A program made the position numbers and the translations under genes. From Ricordea florida (taxonomy: Eukaryota; Cnidaria; Anthozoa; Corallimorpharia; Ricordeidae): a DNA stretch of 64,000 nucleotides. Shown piece after piece: positions 1-11,429 of this stretch; within the stretch, counting starts at the first letter, position 1; every line of letters begins with the position of its first letter. The notes under the pieces are model-generated. The model did not search any database. It was not told the DNA's origin and saw only the letters and a list, made by a program, of their open reading frames with translations. The DNA is taken from positions 9,929,484 to 9,993,483 of the forward strand of contig OX453286.1 of the NCBI GenBank assembly GCA_949710005.1. The letters run 5' to 3'.

Positions 1-43
1 CCCCCCCCCCCTCCCATCACTTTTCTAATGGTCCGTCCCTAAG
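1..43 (-). repeat. End of a dispersed repeat, inverted relative to the window's last 190 bases
   Basis: The first 43 bases, a C-run followed by a segment ending in CCGTCCCTAA, are the reverse complement of the segment at 63811-63843 (accattagaaaagtgatgg followed by a G-run). The two window ends therefore carry the same dispersed repeat in opposite orientation. The element is cut by the window edge, so its class cannot be decided. Confidence 0.6.
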
Positions 44-236
44 CGGTTTCACAGGCTTGTACTGTTTTTAGGGCCCAAATTTTCATTTGATTTATGCGGC
101 GCCTTCGAAATGAGTCATTCTGTTGTTTTCCCAATGCATTTCTGATGATAGTCTCATTGCTCCAATATGATCCTTGCAAAAATAAGGAACTTCCATTTTT
201 TCTCCTAACATGTAAGCTCACACTTTATAGTAATTA

Positions 237-427
237 TACCCAACTGGTGGACTAATGCAAATGCCGGAATCTGATTGGCTACGCTACTAGAGGACTATGA
301 GTAATAGTAATAGTCCTTGAGCAGCGAAATTCGTGACGCTTTTTTCGTTTTGTTTATAAATAAATATTTCTTCAACTGGCATTTGCTAACTTTATTATTG
401 CTTTGTCTGTCCGACTAGTTGGGTGAT
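237..427. mobile_element. Fold-back MITE-like element (~190 bp)
   Basis: The segment near 237 (tacccaactggtggacta) pairs with the segment near 410-427 (gtccgactagttgggtga) as an imperfect inverted repeat of about 18 bases. The interior is AT-rich and has no coding potential. This layout suggests a short non-autonomous DNA element. No target-site duplication is obvious. Confidence 0.5.
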
Positions 428-432
428 ACTAA

Positions 433-476
433 AACAATTAGACCCGTAGCCCTTGCAGGCTACGGGTCTAATTGTT
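433..476. repeat. Perfect 19-bp hairpin with 6-base loop
   Basis: The arm at 433-451 (aacaattagacccgtagcc) is exactly complementary to 458-476, with loop cttgca. It lies just beyond the fold-back element at 237-427. No T-run or gene context supports a terminator, so it is recorded as a structure only. Confidence 0.7.
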
Positions 477-782
477 AATTAGGTTTTGCTTTTTTTGTCT
501 AGACGAAAGCGATGTATTGTGGGCACTGACGCCTCTGTGAGGTAGGTTCATGCTCTTTGTTGTAACCCTTTATGCTCTTTGTAATAACCTCTTGCCATGG
601 GGCAACTAATCACTAAGTTGTTTGTTAACATCAGGCTTACCAGAAGTTCGTATCCATGCTATGAATATAGTCGACTTTCGCCGGTTTAATATATTAGATC
701 TAAAATGGAAGACCAAGTCCACTTTCTCCGAACTCTTTAAACTAGCTACTTTGTGAGGAATCTATTACAAACTTAATTAACC

Positions 783-880
783 AGCGATCAGGCGCTTTTT
801 ACTTTTCGGCGAACGGGAAAGGGAAAAAATAAAATGCGCCACACGCCATACAAAGAACAAGGGAAGGACGCCTGATCGCA
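783..880. repeat. Short fold-back element
   Basis: gcgatcaggcg at 783-793 is mirrored by cgcctgatcgc at 870-880. About 75 bases lie between and are not coding. It is probably a small MITE relic. Confidence 0.45.
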
Positions 881-1192
881 TGTTAAAACTTAATAGACTT
901 TTAATCTATTTAAAATTAACTTTTAAACTAAAATATACAACAACCAATGTTCCGATTATCTTTCACTGAAGTTTGATTGCTCGACTTAGTTCAGCTCAAG
1001 ACGTTGCTTGTCTGCTGCTGTTTGCATAGCCTTTTAACATGTGTTTCTATCAGTGACCTCTATCTCTTGATATAAACGCCTCTCACATGTTAAGAAAGTT
1101 GGGGTAGGAAACGAGCGGAGATAGTACGAATCGGTCGCCTATAAATAAAATGAACGTGGTTTTCATGAGAAAGTGGCAATACCTACACTTGT

Positions 1193-1316
1193 ATGTTGTG
1201 GTTCAGTCTTATCCTTGGTTCAAATTTGTTTTTTTTTTGTTTTGGGTATTGTAGTTTAATGATACAAAGCAAATCCAAGTTTGAACCAAGGTTAAAATTA
1301 AACCATAACATATACA
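1193..1316. repeat. Inverted repeat around a T-rich loop
   Basis: The left arm (1193-1231, containing ccttggttcaaattt) pairs imperfectly with the right arm (1275-1316, containing aagtttgaaccaagg). Open frames on both strands here come from the symmetry and show no protein family signature. Confidence 0.5.
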
Positions 1317-2407
1317 ATACACGAAGTTTGACATCAGGGACTTTAAGCAAATCGCTACGGCGACCTCTACTACCGCGGTCGCGGATGCGGAGTCCTAGAG
1401 AGAGTACGTCATCGTAGCTCGCCAAATTTCAACTTTAAGCAAGCTCGGTCCAAACAGTGACTACGGCATTTCTTTCTCACTTGTTTTGGCTGTTATGACT
1501 TCCTTTAGAGAAACGAGAGATTTCATCTATCTAATATAGAATAGTGATCACATGTCACATGTTGAAATAATTGAGATAACGCTTCATATTTAAGTTGTTA
1601 CCATCTGTCGTATTTTGGATGTTTGGTTTGGAAATTAAATTATAATTTACCAACAACAGAATTCAATGGTGGTCAAGTAAGAAAAAAGCCACTTTAAATA
1701 TTTCATTTGCCAAGAAAAGTATTGATAGTAAGCATCATCGGAGGGCGATTTCTGGGCAAAACAGAAAACTAAAAATGATGATCGCGGAGTTCGCAGCAAG
1801 TGATTTTTCTTCTTATGTACCGTATTTCACAACAAATCAAGTGTGTCTTATTACAATTTGACGTTTATTCAATTTTTCCATCATGAAGCGAAATTCCTGT
1901 GAAAGTGTATATTACTAGCGTCAATCTTTATTTACTGTTAAATCTTCGGCCTGTGTTAATCGGTTCTCCAGGCGCAATCAATTGAAAAATAGTTGAGACT
2001 CTACACTCTAACGATCTTTACTACTATTTTCTTTTTGCTTTCTAATTCTACAACTTTATGTTATCTTTATTACCTTACAGATTTTTTTAAAGGAGAACTG
2101 AAGTGAAAAATTGCCATTTTTTCTAACACTTTTTTTAGAAAGCCTTACATAAGTAAAGTAGAGTTCAGATAGTTATTACTGTCCATTTTTTGGTTTTCGC
2201 GAGAAGATAGGGTTTGAAACTCCGTTTTTCCCGCTTTTCGGGGAATTTCATTGTGGGCTCGTAATGCTTGTCAGCGGTATCCTGCGACGTAAGGGTAGGT
2301 ACCTACCGACGTATGATATGGGGAACATTGATTTCGTAAACAAAAAGAAAACAAGCGCTAGTCGCGATACTGTTTTTGTCTCGCGGAATTCCTCTGTTAT
2401 TTTCAAC
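1317..2407. other. No gene seen; upstream region of the P2X7-C-like gene
   Basis: About 1.1 kb of AT-rich DNA has no open frame that I can support. The last ~200 bases would contain any promoter of the gene starting at 2408, but I see no clear TATA or initiator element. Confidence 0.4.
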
Positions 2408-2999
2408 ATGAGTGGTGTACAGTCGTTTCAGTTTGAGCCAACCTATCCTCCTGGTGAAGAACCAGTTGACTCGGAGAAGGAAAGAGACGAAGAAAACGGC
2501 GTACCTAATCTCGATATTAGAGTTGGAAACACCGAATGGTGCATTTGTGTGGGCAATTGTGTTGCGATGTCGACGGCCGATGAATGTTTTCGCTGTCAAG
2601 AACTGGATGCCCTCAATAAAAAGTTCGACGAGTCAGGGGTTGAATGCATAACCGACCACGCAAAGTTTAGAATTGTGTGCCTAGATACGGATGTGCTAAA
2701 TACTGCCCTTGTTGCAATTCACAACGCACGCTGTAATCCCTTGTCGGAACCCATCGAGAACAGGTTAGTTGTTTTGAAAATATAGCCGCAAAAATGTTTT
2801 GCTCATTGTATGATCCGCATATTTTTTATCTGTTCTAGAACATGGCGTTTAGCAGCCTACCGTCAGTTTACTTGGTGGGTTCATGGTGTACTGGGAAGGA
2901 AAAACCGGCGAGTGATTCCAGCGTGCGTTGTGAAATGAATTTCCAGAGGAGAGTGGTGAATATACCGGATTCAAACCAGCGGAAATCGATTTAAATTAA
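2408..2999 (+). pseudogene. P2X7-receptor C-terminal-domain-like zinc protein, two exons, frameshifted near its end
   Basis: Exon 1 (2408-2763) starts at the ATG giving MSGVQSFQFEPTY, which fits the family better than an upstream in-frame ATG at 2264. It has the cysteine pattern of the P2X7 intracellular (ballast) domain: WCxCxxxC at residues 44-51, ECFRC at 59-63, then CITDH and VCLD. A GT-AG intron (2764-2838) leads to exon 2, which reads on in frame with the expected basic/aromatic block (FTWWVHG, then [14 protein letters not shown]). A TGA follows at 2936-2938. One base over, the frame continues with the family-like EFPEESGEYTGF and stops at 2997-2999. The domain is free-standing, with no channel segments, as is common in multicopy cnidarian paralogues. 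A single indel has probably truncated it; otherwise it ends at 2938. The family call is strong. Whether the copy works is unknown. Confidence 0.75.
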
Positions 3000-3835
3000 A
3001 TTTTCGAAACAAACATTCGTGGATTTTAGCATGCTTTATTGATATTGATTTCGTACAAATTTATGAATTACAAAAACAGTACCCGGCTTTGGCTAATACT
3101 GTTATATTGACCTCTAAAATTAACTAGATTTATTTGCCAGTAATAAACTGATTCTTTTAATTATTTCCTTTGGATATTCAACAAGTTGTTCCATTCATTT
3201 AGAAATATTTATAATAAATAGTCGTGATCAAACACAATATGCATGGACTGTTCTGAATAAATATTGATTTAAAATTTGAAAGAAATGTATTGCTTGCTGT
3301 TCCTTTGAATTTATAGACTGGATGGCATGTATTTTCAAAAACATTCCTGCTTCACATTTTTTACTTGTCTGACATTTTCTGAGAAAAAATCATTTTAATC
3401 ATCCACGATCCCAAGTATTTCGATCATTTGATATATGAGCTTGCATCTTGCCTATTTGAAATAAGAACATGTTATTCAGCGTTTCTTTTTAATTTTTTTT
3501 GCTATTGCATTGTGTAGTTACTAAGCAGTGCACAAATGTATACCACGTGTAGTCTCAATCAAAACAAACTATGAAATAATAATAGCAGTAATAATTGTTG
3601 AAGGGCTGACTGGGCAAGATGGCCTGGTGTCATATCGTTCAGCACACCAACATCATTGCTTTAATTAATTAACCCAAACTTGGCAATGGTTGGATTTGAA
3701 AGTTAAATGGAAATAACTTTTCCTAGAGAAAACCACCTAAAAGGTAAGAATTGTTTTGGTGTACATGAACAGGAAAAATACCCTAGAGTGAACCTATTGC
3801 CCAAAGCCCTTCAACAACCATTGTATCAAATTCAT
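3000..3835. other. No gene seen
   Basis: This is AT-rich sequence between the P2X7-C-like gene and the 3' end of the THAP pseudogene. I find no coding, RNA-gene or repeat signature here. Confidence 0.4.
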
Positions 3836-6313
3836 TCAAGCATCAGAAAATCTAGAGGTGTGCCTTGCAATAACGTCTGCTTTATCTTGCCGAGGGGTGC
3901 AGGCAATGTCGCGTGGAATATGTGGTGCTGTGAGAGTGGCACTTCTTTCAGCAGCGTCTTGACTCTTTCTTTCAACAATTGCATCCAGCAGCGGGCGTAC
4001 ATGATCCCTTGTTGTCTTCTCCATAATTGGTTTAGCAATTCATTCCTTACTTCTTTTGGGGAAGACCACCTTGTAACAAAGCTCTCTCTTGTTGTCTCCC
4101 CTTGAAGCAGTGGCATGGTCTCTGCTGGTGTTGGCATTGTTGTCAAGGGCTGCCAGCTTTGTTCGAGCAACCATGCCCTTATTCCAAAAGTGCTGTCGTT
4201 TGGGGAGGTATTTCGTCTGGACGCTGTGGTACACCTCCAAAGATCCAGTGTGACAGCTGAGTGTCAACTGCTGGATGTCTTTCAGTAGAGTTTTGTCAAA
4301 TACTACTTCTTTTAATGCCTCATGTGCTGGTGAGCCTGGCCTTAGCCACCTCTTGGTTCTGGCCACATTTCTTGGGATGGGTGGGTGGGGACATTCATGA
4401 TAAAGATCTACACTGTCCCAGTGATGGATGTTGGCAGTGTGGTGGACAATAGATATCCACTTCTCCCGTAAGAGTTCCTTGTCCCCATTGCATGTGTCGG
4501 CACACCAGCAGAGATGGTTGGAACTGACTTGATCCAGGGAAAAAGATCACCACAGCTTTTTTCTTTGCCTTTTCAGTTAGTTTTTAAGTGACTTTTTGTT
4601 AAATGCCACACATCAAATTGGTGATCCACATCAGGGTAGTTTCTTTTCATGTCAGACTTAATTCTTACATGGCGATCAGTTGTCACAACCTTCACTTTAG
4701 CCCCCCTTACCCTGAATATTTTCCATGCACCTTTTAGATCCCTCTTTCTCCAAGGCATTACTGCTGGTCACGTCACTGACCTGAACAATTTGGAAGTCAA
4801 CTATTTTGTCGCTGCTATGATCAATCACCGTGTAGGTGCCATATTTTGTGTTGTGTCCTGGACTGTCACAACAACCATCTCCAGAAAGCCACAACTCTGT
4901 GTCTTTCAACTCGTTAAAAACAGAATTTTGTTCTCCCTCCCAAACTTCATTAATTACTGGAAATAAATATGAGTCTTGAATGTTACAAAATGTTTTCTCA
5001 CTGAAGAAGGATAACCTTAATATTTCAGCTAAATTGGTGTAGGTGGCTCCCCTTAGAAGAATTGATGAGGACATCAAAAGGTTTCCAGCAGCCATCCATT
5101 TGATCATTGGCTGGGTGTTCCAGAAGTAGGTGTGACCATTTAAGCACTTAAGTGTAACAAACAACTGAGAACCCTGGGTGGATTCATGCCTTTTTCTTAT
5201 GCCTGCACCACACTCGGGGCATCTTTTAAAAAGCTTAACTAATTCTGCTTTGATAACAAGGAACTTAATATCATCTTGTGGGTAGACAGTTTCTGAGTCT
5301 TCAGGTTCTGACTGTGAATTGTTTGAGTGATCTGACATTTCATCATTTTTCAATGGTATGTAAGATGGATCCTTTTGAGGTGACTTGTCTACGTTGATTT
5401 CCTGTTCATGGGAAGGGTCCACTTCATCAGGAGAGGTCACTCCCTCACTGTGGTAGTTTTCTTCAGTTTGAGTACTTTGGTCACACATGATCACATCAAA
5501 TGAAGACTTGTACGTTTGGGACTGGGTTGATTTCAGCATAAGTTGTGCTCCTCGTGTGGTAATTTGACACCCAACATCACTGGGAAGCTTATGTGTCGCT
5601 ACACTTGTTTGATTTGCTTTCATCGGCTCCAAATTAAGTTGTTTCAACGGCCCCTCGAATGTAGCCTCACTATGATCTATGCCCTGGGAATTTGGACAGC
5701 CAACTTCCGGGTCACATTCACTGGAGGTACTAGCTACAGGTTGTTCATTTGCACCCTGGGAGGTTTGGAAGGCAGCTGCTGAATTACATTCAGCAGAGTT
5801 ACTTGGTTCCACGACATTATTAGGGAAAACACTGTGCGTCGTGGTGAGCGATGCAATATACTGCAAACCAAAGCAGACATTCCGTGACTTCAGCAATTGC
5901 ATGAGCCTTCCCACTACATTTAACATTAAAAGTACTTCGAGTTGCAGGTAGCTAAAATTCATTCAAATTCTTACCTCTCTCTTTGCTCTGTACTGCAAAC
6001 GGTTTTCAGACGATAATCGAGGTTTCTTGCTTGGCCGATGGACAAAAATTGTTGGTATAGCATCCGGCTTCAATGTACGTTTTGCTTTCAACCTAAGTAG
6101 TTCTGCTTTAAAATCACGTTCAAAGCAGTCAGGCTCGAAATGATCGGAACACAACCGAGTATCTTTGATAACCACTAAGTCGACTAGGGATATTTTTGCT
6201 AACCACTCTTGCAAGAGAGAACCTTTTGTAGGAAGACGGCGGAAACTTATTCCGTGCTCCTTTCTAACAGATCGAGAACCATTCGAGCATCCAACAGCAC
6301 AACAATACACCAT
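3836..6313 (-). pseudogene. THAP-domain transposase-like gene, decayed
   Basis: The 5' exon starts at 6313 (MVYCCAVGCSNGS) and encodes a THAP C2CH zinc finger with CSDHF and LKPDAIPTIF motifs. A donor after AKRE (about 5972) and an acceptor near 5950 mark one intron. The long second exon has an acidic linker with a CDQSTQTEE motif, a zinc-ribbon-like CPECGAG...CLNGHTYFW segment, and a transposase-like core: GDGCCDSPGHNTKYG, TTDRHVRI and HQFDVWH, which I read as candidate acidic catalytic positions. The frame shifts near 4740 and again near 4530. It then continues through SNHLCWCAD and KYLPKRQHFWNKGM to an in-frame TGA at about 4040-4042, where a Trp codon is likely, and resumes to 3836. Two frameshifts and a stop make it a pseudogene. 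The family resembles the THAP-containing multicopy transposases of cnidarians, possibly Kolobok-like, but that placement is uncertain. Confidence 0.75.
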
Positions 6314-6518
6314 TCCGACGGGACGGGTGGAAACGATCGATATGCACATAAAGTGAGTAGTGAGGCTTACGCAAAGTGGATAGCTTTATTTATACCAAAA
6401 AGACACCGGAAAAAATCTGCCTGAAATACTCCAAAACCTTGCGAAAGGAACGTGACGTGCACTGTAAATTAATCTGGCTCAGTACTTTACGAAGTTGCAG
6501 TCATGCAATTTCCGGTAT

Positions 6519-7697
6519 CCAGTCGTTTCGTACCCACGACCAGTTCGTACCCAGACGATTCGTACCCAAATGAAGACGATTCGTACCCAATGTCGGATGT
6601 TTCGTACCCAACCCTCTGGACGATTCGTACCATAGTCAACATTCATAACAAAAAGCATCTTTGAGAACGATTTAAGATCAAGATCAACCGAAGTTACCTT
6701 GAATGATGTTGACTGTTTATCCTCCTTGATTCATAAGTGCATTTTGACTAAGAAAACCGGCTTAAGCACGCGCAACACAAGCTTCACAAATACTTTTTGT
6801 GATCGGCTACTCGATTGTTGCGTGCGACATGTCGTTAAAGATGCAACGAGTAGGATACAAGTAAACCCCTTTTGTTTATTTTAAAAAAAGCATATTTAAG
6901 CGAAGTCAAGCGAAGTCAAGTCACTGATTGATTAGATTTAACTTTAGATTTAACAGGTTCCGGTTAAATCCGAGCCAGGATTTCGGGATTCGGGACAAGC
7001 CAATTTACAAATTGTAAAGAATAAGTTTGACTTCCTAAACAGTACCAGGTTTTTACCCCACGAGACTATTGAAGCAACATACGAGAGCCTGAAAGCAGAA
7101 GCTACGACTGAACCACTGAAAACGTTAGTTGCCTACATCCGCAGCAGAGTATGGCCCCCTAAGTGCTGGAGCGTTTTCATGCAGTCCATCAGAACGAACA
7201 ATGACATTGAAGGTTGGCACCATCGCCTGAACAAAAGAGCTGCTGTGCTGACTGTTGTGGTCTACCGCTGTACATGCTTGTGGACCTGCTACACAAAGAA
7301 GCCCGCCTGGTATCATTGCAGATTCGTCTTGTCTCCAAGCGCAAGCTTAAGCGGATGCAGAGAGCAACTTATCGTCAAATGCAAAGCCGACTCTTTAACA
7401 TGTGGGAAGCATTTAACAACAAGCAGAAATCGCTGAAACAGCTGCTGAAAGGATGCGCTAACATCAACGGGCCAGTCAGATTACTTGAACTGAACACTTG
7501 AACTGAACACTTTAACTTTGCACTGCGTCAAATGTAAGAAATAAAAACAAAATACCTAACAAGAAAAATATACTGCTTGACACAAAACAACTTGGTAATA
7601 GGATGGGTACGAAACGTCTTAATTTGTTGGGTACGAATCGTCCGAGTTGGGTACCAATCGTCTGGGTACGAACTGGTCGTGGGTACGAAACGACTGG
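6519..7697. mobile_element. MULE-type DNA transposon relic with ~100-bp TIRs
   Basis: The left end (6519 to about 6630) and right end (about 7597-7697) are inverted copies that start with ccagtcgtttcgtaccca. Each end carries four or five copies of the submotif TTCGTACCCA, spaced roughly 17-22 bases apart. The interior holds the tail of a Mutator-like transposase. Long TIRs with a MULE coding fragment fit the Mutator-like superfamily. A 9-bp target duplication is not visible (ttccggtat against tgaagcggc), so the copy is old or its ends are rearranged. Confidence 0.75.
7050..7501 (+). pseudogene. C-terminal fragment of a MULE transposase
   Basis: From 7050 one frame reads FLPHETIEATYESLK and reaches RTNNDIEGWHHRLN, which matches the conserved RTNNxxEGWH region near the end of many FLYWCH/MULE-type animal transposases. 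A frameshift near 7250 moves the reading to the frame that continues LPLYMLVDLLHKEAR and ends at the stop at 7499-7501. The N-terminal DNA-binding part and the catalytic domain are absent. This is therefore a deletion derivative inside the TIR-bounded element at 6519-7697. Confidence 0.7.
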
Positions 7698-10369
7698 TGA
7701 AGCGGCGAGCTAACTCGAAATATATTTCAGTCAAAACCCTAGACGATGAAAATGAATAATAATGGATGCAATTAACTAAAAAGACACAAATGTAGACACG
7801 GTAGAATAGCCCTGGCACGTCCAATGTTCATTTCAACTAGCATGTACCTCCGAACATATTCACTCGCTACAGCTGTCAATTTATTTGACTTCTTTCACTA
7901 TACTAAGAACAATATTCAAAACCACTTGCATCTCATCATAGAAAAAGTAAAATAAGTATATTTAATTCAAATAACTGAAGTAAATAATCCTATGTAACAT
8001 ATTTACTTCGTGCGGCGAGTGATTCTATTGAATGCTCGCAAATGGTTTCGATTGCGGGCGAAAATTTTAACTTGCGCTCCCATGTTCAAGTAGAAACATT
8101 TCAGTAAAGATATCACAAATGTGAAGGACTGATTAAAGTCATCTTTCCATCGTAAATGTCGCAAATCTTTCTTACTACACTAAACAACAAGGTAAACACC
8201 ACTCAAAACCCTGGTTCTATTTGTAAGTCTCTCGCACAAGTTCCCGATATCATACGTCATAAACTCCTTAAGTCACCGCTGACCCATCCATTCTGAACAG
8301 CAATGCCAATAGCCTAAAATCACAGTAAAACTATTTTTTTGAAGTCAAAAGTCAAAGGTCGAAATGGTAAAAAAAAAAAAAGTTTAAAACATTAATATAC
8401 TAGGTCCAAACTGTAAGAAAAAAAGTACTTGATTTTTGCCTTCAGGTCTCCTTTAAATAGCCAGTTTTCAGCTAAACTGTGTTTCTAATAATTACTTAGC
8501 GTGATATACAAGTAGTTGCGTGTAAACTTGCTGGCCTTTGTCAATTAATAAATATTTGTTAATAATGAATCATGAAATCTGTATCGTTAATTTGTTAGAG
8601 TAAGTGTTGTTGTGGAAAAATCTATTGTCTTATAATAAGTGTGTTCTTGCATTTGGCTTGCCTCGCTTGTATTAGCTGTTTCTAACTATTTGTGGGTTAA
8701 GCCGCCCATTATCTATAATATTTAGCTAAATAAAATTTTTTTTGTTGTAGTAGTAGAACACATTCCCTCAATGCAAGCACAAATTCTTGGTAATGTACCA
8801 ACTACCTGCTCCATCTCACCCTTTCATAATCGGTTTTCTCGGTTCAAGTTTCCAGCTTGCTTTTGCAGTTATCTAGGCAAAAGGGCTCGTCTATGCGTGT
8901 GATTGATAAGTTATCGACTTCCGAGAATGACTCAGTGATTCCATGTAACACTTTGAAGCGGCACTGCCCGTGCGGTTTGTTCCTTTAAGGCCATAATTTC
9001 CTTGTTGTGTCAGTTTGAAGAATGTGATAATCAACTCTGTATTTTTTATTATCCTAAAACCGATTAGTTGATAAGGTTTTTGTTTTCGTACAATGTTTAA
9101 TTTTGTTTGTTTGATTTTATAAAGAGAAGTTGGGAGCGAAAGTGCTCAGTGAGTAACAAAGATTATTAACATCTCTGATGCCGCTTTTTTTCTTATTTTC
9201 GCCAAGCGACGTTATCACCAAAGATGGAATCAGGATGAAACCAGCTCAGTATGCTGTGTGAATATTTCAACACCTGAACTGTTCGTTTAGGACTCGTTTA
9301 GGATATTTCTAGGACATTAAACCTTGCGATTCACGTACAGTAAAATAGGAGGATTGTGGTTTTCATAAAGTATCTACGGCAATAACAGCACACCGTACCG
9401 CCCTGGTATCTTTTTTTGGCGACCCACAATCGCGATACCTTCATGCATTATCACAAAAAACTCCATGGAAACTCGTGATTTGAGATGGTTCACCTCCTAA
9501 GTGGTGCTGCTCAAGTTGTACTAGAGACATCCTGATATAAGCGACAAAAAGCAAGTAAAACCTGGAATCTTAACGTCAATTTCGGAAATATTTTTCAAGC
9601 TTTTAAAAGGTCTGGCGAATATCTCGTCTAAATTTTTGACGCGTAATGATGAATCAGACTTTGCTCTGAGAGACTCGGTAAACAAACTTGTTGTTCCTTT
9701 TCCGAGAACTGACTAGGTGAAAAATTGTTTCAGTTAAAGCTGAGCAGCTCTCTGGAACAGCTTACCCTATAACATCAGGGCGTCTGGTTCATGAAGTCAA
9801 TTTAAGCTCCTCCGCTGTCATAATTTTTAAACACACGCCATTCATGGAAATCAGGGTTATTTAACAATTATCAATACACAGGTGATTACTTCAAAAAAAG
9901 AAAAGAAAAAGCATTGTACAACAAGGAGAAATTTTATTTCAACAACAGGGTACGAACGACTGGCAGCCGTTTTGGTCGTCGAGATGATTATCGGCTGATA
10001 ATCCTAGATAGCAAACCAATCAGAGCGCGCGATTTAATATAATCACCTGAGTATTCATACTTAAAGTAGCATATTGCTGTAAATTAGTTAGGATTATGAT
10101 TTTAGCTTTTAGGAATTTACACATTTTATTATCATTTACTGCACCTGATGAAAAAATAATTTTAAAATATTTAGGGTTACATATCATTGGGAAACAATGC
10201 ACTTGTGTGGCTTTACAACTGTTTCTGTTTCGGAAACAAGAAAGCCTAGATTACTACTACATTAGCAGGTTAACTTAATATATAATAGCGAAGTTGAAAC
10301 TAAATAAATGATTGAAGCGACCCAACACGAAGATTTTTTTTTGTTCATGGATAATGCACGATGTTAACC
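7698..10369. other. Long gene-poor stretch
   Basis: About 2.7 kb contains no supportable ORF or RNA gene. It includes A/T homopolymers near 8370 and a 17-base match to the MULE terminus at 9948-9964 (see that entry). The rest is unannotated AT-rich sequence. Confidence 0.45.
9948..9964 (+). repeat. Isolated match to the MULE TIR end
   Basis: gggtacgaacgactggc differs by one base (a missing A) from the right terminus of the MULE relic (gggtacgaaacgactgg). It could be the broken end of a second family member. At this length coincidence is not excluded. Confidence 0.3.
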
Positions 10370-11095
10370 AGCAAGATTATGTCTGGCAAACCTGTATTAG
10401 GCGACCACTTAGTGCCGCCTTTGTAATGACATCTGCAAACGGTTATAAAAACGGCCTCCTTCCTGATAGTTTTAATGACATGTTTTTGCTCAACTGTGAC
10501 ATACATTCATATAATACTAGAAGTAAGAATTCCTTCCGTTTGCCCTACTGTAGGACAAATGTAAGGAAATTTTCACTTCGTTTTCAAGTGCCCAAAATAT
10601 TTAATTCCCTTAGCTCTGAAATTCAGAATGCCTCTAGTACTGCTTTGTTCAATTCTAAACTTAAGTCATTTTTTCTTGGTATAAGCACAATTTAGTTCTC
10701 CTAATGCTTGTGTGTAGTTTTTCTCCTCGTCGCTTTTTTTTTCTCGTTTATTCTTGCATTTTTTTTTCACCTTTTCTTTCTCGCCCTTTTTTTTATTTCA
10801 TTATTATTATTATTATTTTTTTTTTACACTTACACGTTCAGCCTTTTCTATTTTTATCCTATTTTAATGATCATTTTCTATGTTCAAAACAAATATGCGT
10901 ACTTAGAGTTAAATTGCCGATGTCAGCATTGTAATTATTAATTAAATAACATAATCTTAAAAGGTGGCTCTATTCATAAGCCTTATTGGCTTTCTTGGGC
11001 TTCCTTGCCTCGTCATTTTTTTAAATTTTACATGTATATTTTGTGTATATGGCAAAATAATAATAAATAAAAAATAAATAAATAAAAAAAAAAAT
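10370..11095 (+). mobile_element. 5'-truncated LINE: end of the reverse-transcriptase ORF, 3' UTR and A-rich tail
   Basis: The frame ending at 10695 contains LPDSFNDMFLLNCDIHSYNTRSK followed by a short conserved block ending in a stop. This LP-x-F-x-x-MF-x-x-N-x-x-IHSYNTR signature is typical of the C-terminus of CR1/L2-like non-LTR ORF2 proteins in cnidarians. A T-rich 3' UTR-like stretch follows, then an A-rich tail (aataaataaa repeats, about 11058-11095). The reverse-transcriptase core is missing, so this is a dead, 5'-truncated copy. Confidence 0.65.
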
Positions 11096-11429
11096 CATTG
11101 GACATTTCAGTCTCTAGAGCTTTCGTTTGTTTACGTCACGTGACGGGGAAAACATAGGACTCTGGGAACGAGAATTATCAAGGGCCTCTGCATGTACCTA
11201 GATATGCGTACTTTTTTTTTTATTGATGCAAACAAAAGGACATTACATACTGACAAAAGAGGTGCTTACACTAACAAAATACAATTTTACGCTTACACAG
11301 AAATAATTTACATTAAAAGAAACACTACATATAAATTAATTACATTGTTTTTGTAAAAAAAAATAATAACAATAATAAGAATAGAAATAAAAAGAATAAA
11401 AAAAAACTATTTGAAAGATATACACTACA

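Noticed and set aside
433-476. Rho-independent terminator
   Set aside because: The hairpin lacks a following T-run, and the DNA is eukaryotic.
1183-1425. Opposing open frames of 74-80 codons
   Set aside because: They mirror each other across an inverted repeat and carry no domain.
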